A stretch of DNA of 12,777 nt from Sphingomonadales bacterium (GTDB taxonomy: Bacteria > Pseudomonadota > Alphaproteobacteria > Sphingomonadales > Sphingomonadaceae): NCBI GenBank assembly GCA_027489295.1, contig JAIYAA010000282.1, positions 1-12,777 on the forward strand, written 5' to 3'. This document shows, piece by piece, positions 1 through 6,426 of the stretch. The translations under genes were made by a program, and so were the position numbers. The first letter of the stretch is position 1; each line of letters opens with the position of its first letter. The notes beneath the pieces were generated by a model, which had not been told where the DNA came from, searched no databases, and was given only the letters and a program-made list of their open reading frames with translations.

Positions 1-570
1 CTGCTGCGCGAGCATCTGGGCGCGACGCTGGCGGGGACGCTGGGAACGGTCGCCTGCTTCGCACTCTTCTATGTGGCGACGCTGTTCGCGATCGGCTTCG
101 GCACCAAGACGCTCGGCTACCCGCGCGCGGCGTTCCTCGGCGCGGAACTGGCGGCGATCCTGTTCATGGCGCTGGGCATTGGCGTCGCTGGCTGGATGGC
201 GGACAAGCGCGGCGCGACGCTGGTGCTCGCGCTCGGCTGCGTAGCGATGGTACCGTTGGGGTTGGCGATGCCGGCGCTGCTGGTGCCGGGATCGCTCGGC
301 GCGGTGTTCCTTTGGCTCGCAGCAGGATTGTTCGTGATGGGCTTCGTCTACGGACCCTTGGGCGGCTGGCTGCCCAGCCTGTTCCCGGCGCAGGTGCGCT
401 ATACCGGCGTTTCGGTGACCTTCAACCTGGGCGGCATCCTCGGCGGCGGGCTAACGCCGCTGATCGCCGAGACGCTGGTCCAGCGCGGCGGAATCGGCAT
501 GGTCGGCTGGTATCTGGCCGCCGCCGCGGGGCTGAGCCTGATCGGACTCCTCCTGACGCGGCGGCGCTGA
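1..570 (+). CDS. MFS transporter, metabolite:H+ symporter-like (C-terminal part)
   Basis: The reading frame is open from base 1, so only the last 189 residues are present and the true start lies outside the window. The protein is an inner-membrane major facilitator superfamily carrier. About six hydrophobic segments are visible, matching the C-terminal half of a 12-helix MFS protein. The stretch around codons 113-150 (GPLGGW, then a Phe-Pro-x-x-VRYTG motif at about 132-136, then a glycine-rich GGILGGG helix) resembles the ShiA/ProP/KgtP metabolite:H+ symporter branch. A GWMADKRG-type loop earlier resembles the conserved MFS inter-helix loop. The substrate cannot be told; organic acids or osmolytes are usual for this branch. 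It ends RRR-stop, 4 bases before the convergent rsmD stop, leaving no room for a terminator. Confidence 0.85.
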   Translation: MLREHLGATLAGTLGTVACFALFYVATLFAIGFGTKTLGYPRAAFLGAELAAILFMALGIGVAGWMADKRGATLVLALGCVAMVPLGLAMPALLVPGSLGAVFLWLAAGLFVMGFVYGPLGGWLPSLFPAQVRYTGVSVTFNLGGILGGGLTPLIAETLVQRGGIGMVGWYLAAAAGLSLIGLLLTRRR

Positions 571-574
571 TCCT

Positions 575-1114
575 TCAGGCGGGGCGGAGCAGCGTGAGCT
601 TCGCCTTGCCATAGACGCGATCGGCATCGACCACGAAACCGGCGAGTTCGACATCCTCGGTCTTGCCGGTCTCGATGCTGATCCAGGTGCTCGGGCCGGT
701 CCAGCCCAGCCGGGCCAGCTTGTCGAGCGCGACGACGCCAGCGCCGGTGCCATAGGGCGGGTCCATCAGTATCAGGTCGAGCGGCGCGCGGGCCGGGCCC
801 AGCGCCAGTACCGAGCCGGGGCGGACATCGGTGCCCTTGGCGCCGAGCTTGGCGATGTTGGCCTTGAGGGCGTCCAGCGCCGCACGATCCTGTTCAACGA
901 ACAGGCAGGAGGCGGCGCCTCGCGAGAGCGCCTCCAGTCCCAGCGCACCCGAACCGGCGAAGAAATCGCCTACGGCAAGCTCGTCGAAGCTGCCCAGACG
1001 CGAGGCGAGCATCGAGAACAGCGCCTCGCGGGTGCGATCGGCGGTGGGGCGGGTAGTGTCACCCTTGGGTGCGGCGAGCGGACGGCCGCGCCATTCTCCG
1101 GCGATGATCCGCAT
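575..1114 (-). CDS. rsmD: 16S rRNA (guanine(966)-N2)-methyltransferase RsmD
   Basis: RsmD is a SAM-dependent enzyme that methylates N2 of G966 in 16S rRNA on the assembling small subunit. The 179 residues are close to family length. The N-terminus (MRIIAGEWRGR, then TRPTADRTREALF at 21-33) is the family signature. A SAM-binding loop, FFAGSGALGLEALSRGA, lies at 51-67, an acidic ribose-binding residue at E74, and the catalytic DPPY motif of N-methyltransferases at 118-121. The start ATG at 1114 overlaps the rluB stop by one base (TGATG on the minus strand), so translation is probably coupled to rluB. This pairing makes functional sense because both genes modify rRNA. No separate promoter is visible; any would lie inside the repetitive rluB tail. 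Confidence 0.95.
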   Translation of the reverse strand: MRIIAGEWRGRPLAAPKGDTTRPTADRTREALFSMLASRLGSFDELAVGDFFAGSGALGLEALSRGAASCLFVEQDRAALDALKANIAKLGAKGTDVRPGSVLALGPARAPLDLILMDPPYGTGAGVVALDKLARLGWTGPSTWISIETGKTEDVELAGFVVDADRVYGKAKLTLLRPA

Positions 1115-2739
1115 CAGCCGCGCCCCCGCGGCGGACGACCGGGGCCGCCGGGGCGTTGCGGACGATTGGGGCCGCCTGGGCGCGGACTGCCCGAACGGTC
1201 ATGGCCGCCACCCTCGCCCCGTGGCGGGCGCGGCGTGCGAGGACGTTCGGTTGCGGCGCCGCCGCTCCGGTCGGGCCGAGGGCCGCGCGGCCGTTCGTTG
1301 GCATCGCCACCGCGTGGTGCCCAGGCCGACCGCGGCCGTTCGTTACCCTCACCGGCGCGCGGGGCGCGTGCGGTGCGCGGACGGGCGTCGCGATCGTCCC
1401 CGGTGCGGGGCGCCCAAGGCTTGCGGGGGCGTTCGCCGGTATCGGTATCCGGGCGCGGCGCCCAGGCCTTGCGCGGGCGCTCGCCGGCGTCGCCGCCGCC
1501 GGCACGCGGCGGCCGGGCATCGCGCGGACGATCGGTTGCCCGGTCGTCGCGGTTCGGACGGGCACCGAAGGGACGATCGGTCGCCCGGTCATCGCCGCGG
1601 TTCGGGCGCGCGCCGAAGGGGCGTTCGCTGCGCGCGTCGCCTCGCGCATCGCGTCGGCCGCGGGGGCGATCGACGAGATCGCCGTCACGTGGCGCGCGGG
1701 CGTCTCGGAAGCTCTTCGCACGGGCTGCCCGGCCCGGCTGGGCCACTGCGTCGCCGGCATCCCGGGCGCTGAGCCGGCCGGCAGTGCGCGGACGCTCCTC
1801 GGCGGTCTTCGGCTTGGCCTTGGGGGTGGCGCGGGCGGTGAACACCGGACCCTTCGCCGCCGGCGCCGCCACCGGCTTGGCGATGCGGCGGCGGCCTTCG
1901 GGTTCGATCTTGGCCGGCTTCTCGACCGGCTCGACCGCGCGCTGGCGCACCGCGAACTGGAGGTTCGACGCCGCCTTGCCGCCGCCCGGCTTGCCCAGCA
2001 CGGTGCGGAAGGTGATCAGATCGGCCTGACGAATCTCGTCGACGTCGCCGGCGGGCAGGTCGCCCAGGTAGAAGGGACCATAGCGGGTGCGGATCAGCCG
2101 GCTGACCTGCAGGCCCAGGAACTCCAGCACGCGGCGGACTTCGCGGTTCTTGCCTTCGGTCAGCGTCATCTCGATCCAGAGATTGGCGCCGGTCCGCCGC
2201 TCGATATTGGCATTGATCGGGCCGTACTGAACGCCCTCGATCTCGATGCCGAGCATCAGGTCCTCGAGCTGTTCCTGGCTCACCTGGCCATAGGCGCGGG
2301 CGCGATAGCTGCGCTCGACGCCGGTCGCCGGCAGCTCCAGCTCGCGCTTCAGTTCGCCGTCGGTGGTGAGCAGCAGCAGCCCTTCGGTATTCAGATCGAG
2401 CCTGCCGACCGGGATCACCCGCGGCAGGCCCTCGGGCAGATTGTCGTAGATTGTAGGACGGCCGGTGAAGTCGCGTTCGGCGGTGAGCAGGCCGGCGGCC
2501 TTGTGGTACCGGAACAGGCGGGCGGGCGCCGCTTCGGCCACGGCTTTGCCGTCGACGGTGACGCCGTGGAGCGAGGTGAGGATGGTCGCGGGGGTATCGA
2601 GCGTGGTGCCGTTCAGGGCGATGCGCCCCTCTTCGATCATGCGCTCGATCTCGCGGCGCGAGGCGATGCCGGCACGGGCGAGGAGCTTGGCGATACGCTG
2701 CGGCGCGCCGGCGGTTTTCTGGGGCTTGGAGTCAGACAC
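1114..2739 (-). CDS. rluB: 23S rRNA pseudouridine synthase, RluB/RsuA family, with long Arg-rich tail
   Basis: It isomerises a uridine to pseudouridine in 23S rRNA (U2605 for E. coli RluB). I use the GTG at 2739, giving 541 residues. The S4 RNA-binding domain (about 14-60, with RIAKLLARAGIASRREIE) begins a few residues after it, and further upstream the frame merely crosses the spacer and the antisense of the response-regulator gene. The catalytic core spans about 73-250. It has the family motif GRLDLNTEGLLLLTTDGEL with catalytic Asp115, and later TEGKNREVRR and VSRLIRTRYG, which favour RluB over RsuA. Residues 251-541 form a low-complexity Arg/Pro/Gly/Ala tail with repeated (G/N)ERPRxxWAPR and DRPFGARPNR units, probably disordered and RNA-binding. 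The E. coli protein has only a short basic tail. No Shine-Dalgarno precedes the GTG. The stop overlaps the rsmD start. Confidence 0.9.
   Translation of the reverse strand: MSDSKPQKTAGAPQRIAKLLARAGIASRREIERMIEEGRIALNGTTLDTPATILTSLHGVTVDGKAVAEAAPARLFRYHKAAGLLTAERDFTGRPTIYDNLPEGLPRVIPVGRLDLNTEGLLLLTTDGELKRELELPATGVERSYRARAYGQVSQEQLEDLMLGIEIEGVQYGPINANIERRTGANLWIEMTLTEGKNREVRRVLEFLGLQVSRLIRTRYGPFYLGDLPAGDVDEIRQADLITFRTVLGKPGGGKAASNLQFAVRQRAVEPVEKPAKIEPEGRRRIAKPVAAPAAKGPVFTARATPKAKPKTAEERPRTAGRLSARDAGDAVAQPGRAARAKSFRDARAPRDGDLVDRPRGRRDARGDARSERPFGARPNRGDDRATDRPFGARPNRDDRATDRPRDARPPRAGGGDAGERPRKAWAPRPDTDTGERPRKPWAPRTGDDRDARPRTARAPRAGEGNERPRSAWAPRGGDANERPRGPRPDRSGGAATERPRTPRPPRGEGGGHDRSGSPRPGGPNRPQRPGGPGRPPRGRG
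1409..1618 (-). repeat. Degenerate tandem repeats encoding the RluB tail
   Basis: Two kinds of in-frame tandem unit are visible. Units at 1526-1570 (45 bases) and 1571-1618 (48 bases) are near copies differing by a few substitutions and one inserted codon; they encode successive DRPFGARPNR-type units. Blocks at 1409-1443 and 1457-1491 are also near copies, spaced 48 bases apart, and encode (G)ERPRKxWAPR units. More diverged copies continue down to about 1150. Lengths in multiples of three keep the frame, so copy number could vary without breaking the protein. Confidence 0.75.
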
Positions 2740-2745
2740 TGCAGC

Positions 2746-2773
2746 GCTATAGCGATTTCGGCGGGGCTGGCAA
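2746..2773 (-). promoter_or_regulatory. Candidate sigma-70 promoter of rluB (leaderless)
   Basis: On the minus strand TTGCCA (2773-2768) is followed after 16 bases by TATAGC (2751-2746). This gives five of six matches to the -35 and four of six to the -10 consensus. Counting from the -10 places +1 at or next to base 2739, the first base of the GTG start. With no Shine-Dalgarno upstream of that GTG, a leaderless rluB-rsmD transcript is the simplest reading. This is inference from spacing only. An AT-rich stretch at 2772-2782 could supply another -10, but it lacks a good -35. Confidence 0.4.
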
Positions 2774-2848
2774 AAATATATACGGTGCCAGTTCGTGACC
2801 CGCGCGTTACGGGCTTTGCCAAGCGGTTGATTCGGGGGCCCTAACAGG

Positions 2849-3280
2849 ATGTTGTTCGGTAGGAAGAAGCGGCGGATCGAACATCTGCTCGTCGTGGAGG
2901 ACGAGCCGTTGGTGGCGTTCGATACCGAGCACTTCCTGCGCGAGTCGGGGTTCACGATCGTCGCCACGGTGGATTCGGTGGCGGACGCGAATCGCGTCTT
3001 CGACGATGGCGAGACGATCGATCTCGTACTGGCGGATATCAATCTGGCGGATGGCAGCGGGGTAGAGGTCGCGCAGACCGCGTTCGCCCGCGGCATCGCG
3101 GTGCTGTTCGTCACCGGCAATTGCCCCGCGGATGCGCGCGCGCTGGCGGCGGGATGTCTCGCCAAGCCCTATGCGCAGCGCGATCTGCTGTCGGCGATCG
3201 GTGCGATCGAGGCGGTGCTGGAAGGCGGCAAGGTGCCGCGCCGCCTCCCCGGCAGTTTCAGCCTGTTTATCGGCGGATGA
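2849..3280 (+). CDS. Single-domain response regulator (receiver/CheY-like)
   Basis: This 143-residue protein is essentially a lone receiver domain. The acidic pair E17-D18 sits in LLVVEDEP, the phospho-acceptor is D63 (LVLADINLADGSG), the switch Thr is T89 (LFVTG), and the conserved Lys is K106 followed by Pro (AKPY). There is no output domain, only a short C-terminal tail after helix 5. A basic patch (GRKKRR, residues 4-9) precedes the first strand. Such proteins act by protein-protein contact or as phosphate sinks in a phosphorelay; no histidine kinase or phosphotransferase is in the window, so the partner is unknown. The in-frame stop at 2828-2830 limits upstream starts. The ribosome site is weak (AGG abuts the ATG). 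It is divergent from rluB and ends 6 bases from the convergent small membrane peptide. Confidence 0.88.
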   Translation: MLFGRKKRRIEHLLVVEDEPLVAFDTEHFLRESGFTIVATVDSVADANRVFDDGETIDLVLADINLADGSGVEVAQTAFARGIAVLFVTGNCPADARALAAGCLAKPYAQRDLLSAIGAIEAVLEGGKVPRRLPGSFSLFIGG

Positions 3281-3286
3281 CGCCGA

Positions 3287-3418
3287 TCAGTGCACGAACA
3301 GCGTGACGACCACGCCGGCCCAGGCGAAGACCGAGGCGAGCACGGCCAGTTTCGCGACCATTTCCGAAGGCGATGGCTGCTTCGGGGCTGCGACGGCGCG
3401 GGTGCGGGTACGGGACAT
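3287..3418 (-). CDS. Small single-pass membrane protein (43 aa)
   Basis: A 43-codon frame runs from ATG at 3418 to TGA at 3289-3287. The product begins MSRTRTRAVAAPKQ, a basic and probably cytoplasmic N-terminus, followed by a continuous hydrophobic helix at about 21-42 (MVAKLAVLASVFAW, then AGVVVTLF) and ends with His. The start is well supported: a perfect AGGAGG (3429-3424 read on the minus strand) lies five bases before the ATG. It starts 27 bases after the Rieske oxygenase stop on the same strand, so the two are probably co-transcribed. It is convergent with the response regulator, 6 bases apart. I do not recognise a family. Possible roles are a membrane anchor or modulator of a neighbour, but that is guesswork. 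Confidence 0.7.
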   Translation of the reverse strand: MSRTRTRAVAAPKQPSPSEMVAKLAVLASVFAWAGVVVTLFVH

Positions 3419-3423
3419 GGCTA

Positions 3424-3429
3424 CCTCCT
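3424..3429 (-). promoter_or_regulatory. Strong Shine-Dalgarno (AGGAGG) of the 43-aa membrane protein
   Basis: The minus strand reads AGGAGG followed by TAGCC and then ATG, a perfect anti-16S match at optimal spacing. It is the strongest ribosome site I see in the window, and it decides the start of the small gene. Confidence 0.75.
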
Positions 3430-3445
3430 GTGCTCAGTCCCCGCC

Positions 3446-4639
3446 TTATAGCACCCCTTCCTGAACAGAAGCCTGCCCGTTGGGGTGATTCGCGCGGGTA
3501 CTGTCAGGATCGTCGCATAAAACCCACGCATCGACTGCATCGTGGAAAACGCGGACCCCGGTTTCCAGCCCGCCGAGCGTGACGCGGTCGATCGCGCCGG
3601 CGGAAAGGCCCTGCTGGACCAGCGCGCAGGCGCGGAAATCCTCCGACGCGAATACGCCGCCATCGAGCAGTTGCCAGCTGCGTTCCCAATGGTCGCGCGC
3701 CTTTTCCGTGGCGGGGGGCTCGGGGATCAGCATGAAGTCCTCGACCAGTACCGCGTCCACCGCCTGCGGCATCAGCACCATGAGGTTGATATAGTCTGGG
3801 CTCACCGCCAGCACCGCGCCGGGAAACATCTGGTAGGTGTAGGTGATGGCGCCGCGCAGCGTGGGCCAGTCGTTCGAGGCGAGTTCGGCGATGCTCGCGG
3901 CACGGCCGACCGCGGATCGCTGATGCGGGCCGATCCGATCGGCGGCCGAAATGCCGTCCTGGAAGAACGGCGCAATGCTGCCCGCGTGGAGCCGCTGGAT
4001 ATGATAGCTCTCGAGGAAGGCGTCCATCACCAGCTTCCAGTTGGCGGGTACCCGGTGCGTTCGACGGCGGAAGCAATGCTGGCCGGCGAGATCGAAGGCA
4101 GCGAAATCCTGCGCCAGCGTGTCCGCATGGGCGAAGTCGGCCGCTTCGTCGAACGCGAACCAGATCAGCCCGCCGGCTTCGCGCGAGGGCAGGCGGCGGA
4201 GCGCGAAATCTGCCTTGTCGAGGCCGGGAAAGGCCTCGGCGCGGGGAATGCCCGCGAGGCGGCCATCCAGCGTGTAGCTCCAGGCGTGATAGGGGCAGAC
4301 GAGGCGGGGGGCGTTCAGCGCGGCACAACCCTCCACCAGCCGCGTGCCGCGATGCCGGCAGACGTTGAGGAAGACGTGGATCTCGCCCTGCTTGTCGCGC
4401 GTGATCAGCAGCGGCTTGCCAAATCCGTCATGCGGCACCGCCATGCCCGGTTCGGGCAGCAACGCGGAGGGCGCGAGGACCAGCGGGGCCCGATCGAAGA
4501 TCCGCGCGCGCTCGGCGGCGAAGCGTTCCGGGCTGGTGTAGACGCTGGCGTCGACATGGCTGATCGGCCCCATGCCGGCATCGCCGCCCTGCGCCAGCAT
4601 CGCCGCCAGCGCGCGCTGGCCGTGCGTCGGTGCGTTCAT
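3446..4639 (-). CDS. Rieske non-haem iron oxygenase, alpha subunit
   Basis: This is the catalytic subunit of a ring-hydroxylating or demethylating Rieske oxygenase, cytoplasmic, 397 residues. The [2Fe-2S] ligands are C94-x-H96 (CRHRGTRL) and C115-x2-H118 (CPYHAWSY), separated by 18 residues. The mononuclear iron site is H213 and H218 (ESYHIQRLH) with D334 as the likely third ligand ([14 protein letters not shown]). D206, seven residues before H213, is the expected bridge between centres. All cofactor ligands are present, so it should be active. The substrate is not readable; the family includes aromatic dioxygenases, choline and carnitine monooxygenases and other demethylases. No beta subunit, ferredoxin or reductase gene is in the window, so electrons must come from elsewhere. 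A GAGAGGA site precedes the ATG by five bases. It is divergent from ampG by 40 bases and probably co-transcribed with the downstream 43-aa membrane peptide. Confidence 0.9.
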   Translation of the reverse strand: MNAPTHGQRALAAMLAQGGDAGMGPISHVDASVYTSPERFAAERARIFDRAPLVLAPSALLPEPGMAVPHDGFGKPLLITRDKQGEIHVFLNVCRHRGTRLVEGCAALNAPRLVCPYHAWSYTLDGRLAGIPRAEAFPGLDKADFALRRLPSREAGGLIWFAFDEAADFAHADTLAQDFAAFDLAGQHCFRRRTHRVPANWKLVMDAFLESYHIQRLHAGSIAPFFQDGISAADRIGPHQRSAVGRAASIAELASNDWPTLRGAITYTYQMFPGAVLAVSPDYINLMVLMPQAVDAVLVEDFMLIPEPPATEKARDHWERSWQLLDGGVFASEDFRACALVQQGLSAGAIDRVTLGGLETGVRVFHDAVDAWVLCDDPDSTRANHPNGQASVQEGVL

Positions 4640-4679
4640 GGCTATCCTCTCCCGAATTTTCGGCTAGTTTCCGCCTTCC

Positions 4680-6422
4680 ATGCCGAACGAACAAGCCCCC
4701 ATCGCCGCGCGCGGTCGCGCCAGCACCTTCTATATCCTCGCCCAACAGGCCCTGTTGGCCGGCCTCCTCCTGCTAGCGGCGCCTTGGGTGCGCGTTGACG
4801 GTGCACCCGTGGCCGGATCCGCGTTCGCCACCGGCTGGACCAACGGCGCCGCCACGCTCGCACCGTCAATGACCTTCCTACTCGGCCTGCTGGCGCTGGG
4901 TGCGACGCTGGTGCTGAGCCTCGTCTGGCGGCGGCGGGGCGGAGCGAGCCTGATCGTCGGCGGCAGCCTGGTCGGTGCGGCGCTGCTGGCGCTGGCGGTA
5001 TTGTTTACGCTGTTTTCGCCGGCCAAGTCGCTCGGCGGCGCGGTACTCACGCTCGGCTGGGGCGGTGGCGCGGCGTTGATCGCCTTTGCCGCGGCGTTCT
5101 TCCTCGGGCGCGCGGCGGCACCGGCGGATTGGCGGGCGGACCTGCCGGAAGGCGTGAGGCCCTATTTCGCACAAGGCCCGCTGGCCTCGTTCGCGCTCGG
5201 CGTCTCCTCCGGCTTTCCCTTCGCGATGATCGGCGCGACGCTCACCACCCGGCTGGCGCAGACCGGCATCGACAAGTCGACGGTTACCGCCTTCACGCTC
5301 GCGATCCTGGTCTACAATTTCAAGTTTCTCTGGGCGTGGATCGTCGACAGCGTTCCGATTCCGCTGCTCGGGCGGCTCGGCCAGCGCGTGTCGTGGCTGA
5401 TCGTCGCCGGCGTGCTGGTCGTGGCGGCGACGGTGAACCTCGCCCTGGTGGTGCCCGATCCGGCGAATATCTGGCCTACCGTCACCGCTGCGGTGCTGAT
5501 GGGCGCGGCGGGGGCCACCTATGACATCGTGATCGACGGCTACCGGATCGAGGTCCTCCAGCCGCACGAGCTCGGCTACGGCTCGGGCATGTCGCAATAT
5601 GGCTGGCGGATCGGCTCGGTCGCGGCGGGCGCGGTCGCGCTGGTCGTGGCAGGGCAGGCGGGCTGGACCGCGGGCTATGCTGCCTGCGCGGTGTTCGCGC
5701 TGCCGGCAATCCTCACCGGCCTGATCGTCGGCGAACCCGAGCGGCACCGCGCCCCCGCCGAGCGCCGCAGCGTCGCGACGGTTGCGGCCGGGATCTGGCG
5801 GCCGTTCGTGCAGTTCTTCGCGCGGGAAGGCGCGCTTATCGTGCTCGCCTTCATCCTGGTCCACAAGATCGGCGACACGCTCGCCAACCTCACCTTCCGG
5901 CTGCTGTTCAACGATCTCGGCTTCTCGAACGACGAAGTCGCCTTTTACGACGTCTCGCTGGGCTTCCTCGCCTATATGCTGGGCGTGTTCCTCGGCGGCG
6001 TGCTCTATGCGCGGATGGGGATGAAGCGGTCGGTGCTGCTCAGCCTGGTGCTGATGGCGGTCTCCAACCTCAGCTTCGCGGCGCTGGCGGCGGCGGGACA
6101 CTCGAACCTTGGCATGGCCGGGGCGATCGGGTTCGAGAACATCTCCAGCGGCATCGGCGGCGTGGTGGTGATCGCCTATTTCTCGGCGCTGACCGACCTG
6201 CGCTTCACCGCCGCCCAGTACGCGCTGATCTCGGCGGGGGCGAGCATCGTCGGCCGGTTCATCACCGGCACGACGGCGGGTAGCCTGATCAAGGCGATGG
6301 GCTATGTCGACTTCTACGTCTTCACCACGCTGATCGCGCTACCCGGCGTCGTACTCTACTGGTGGATGATGCGTAGCGGCCTCGTCGACCGTTCGATCGG
6401 CAGCGCCGGCCAGGATCGCTGA
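4680..6422 (+). CDS. ampG: AmpG-type muropeptide MFS permease with N-terminal membrane extension
   Basis: AmpG imports GlcNAc-anhydroMurNAc peptides from the periplasm for cell-wall recycling and feeds beta-lactamase induction where an AmpR system exists. The recognisable core starts near residue 164 (LGVSSGFPFAMIGATL). It continues with FKFLWAWIVD at 214-223, DIVIDGYRIEVL at 282-293, HKIGDT at 395-400 and FENISSGIG followed by a TAAQYALISAG segment around 485-520, all typical AmpG positions. Twelve core helices fit. The first 160 residues add about four hydrophobic segments (about 15-37, 64-84, 88-112, 119-143) absent from E. coli AmpG, which instead has extra helices at its C-terminus; here the core ends about 20 residues before the stop. 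An in-frame TAG at 4665 fixes the start near ATG 4680. No Shine-Dalgarno is visible. It ends 4 bases from the convergent hypothetical gene. Confidence 0.85.
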   Translation: MPNEQAPIAARGRASTFYILAQQALLAGLLLLAAPWVRVDGAPVAGSAFATGWTNGAATLAPSMTFLLGLLALGATLVLSLVWRRRGGASLIVGGSLVGAALLALAVLFTLFSPAKSLGGAVLTLGWGGGAALIAFAAAFFLGRAAAPADWRADLPEGVRPYFAQGPLASFALGVSSGFPFAMIGATLTTRLAQTGIDKSTVTAFTLAILVYNFKFLWAWIVDSVPIPLLGRLGQRVSWLIVAGVLVVAATVNLALVVPDPANIWPTVTAAVLMGAAGATYDIVIDGYRIEVLQPHELGYGSGMSQYGWRIGSVAAGAVALVVAGQAGWTAGYAACAVFALPAILTGLIVGEPERHRAPAERRSVATVAAGIWRPFVQFFAREGALIVLAFILVHKIGDTLANLTFRLLFNDLGFSNDEVAFYDVSLGFLAYMLGVFLGGVLYARMGMKRSVLLSLVLMAVSNLSFAALAAAGHSNLGMAGAIGFENISSGIGGVVVIAYFSALTDLRFTAAQYALISAGASIVGRFITGTTAGSLIKAMGYVDFYVFTTLIALPGVVLYWWMMRSGLVDRSIGSAGQDR

Positions 6423-6426
6423 TCGC

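Noticed and set aside
1156..2844. A 562-codon open frame on the plus strand, and a 313-codon one at 831-1772
   Set aside because: They are antisense to rluB/rsmD; the stop-free run is a by-product of high GC and of the Arg/Gly/Pro-rich tail. The translations look compositionally random and have no ribosome site or domain.
2816..2846. Possible plus-strand promoter for the response regulator (TTGCCA at 2816-2821)
   Set aside because: No acceptable -10 lies 16-18 bases downstream. The nearest TAACAG is too far from it and almost touches the ATG. No GGAAC/CGTT pair of the EcfG general-stress type was found either.
2740..3165. A 142-codon upstream extension of rluB to an ATG at 3165
   Set aside because: It runs antisense through the response-regulator gene and the divergent spacer, and the translation is not protein-like. 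The S4 domain begins just after GTG 2739.
3542..4798. A 418-codon plus-strand frame opposite the Rieske oxygenase
   Set aside because: The minus-strand frame has all Rieske and iron ligands. The plus-strand translation has no recognisable family and overlaps the ampG start.
4878..6101. A 407-codon minus-strand frame opposite ampG
   Set aside because: Shadow of ampG: the product is rich in Arg, His, Gln and Glu with no domain, and it is opposite a well-supported membrane protein.
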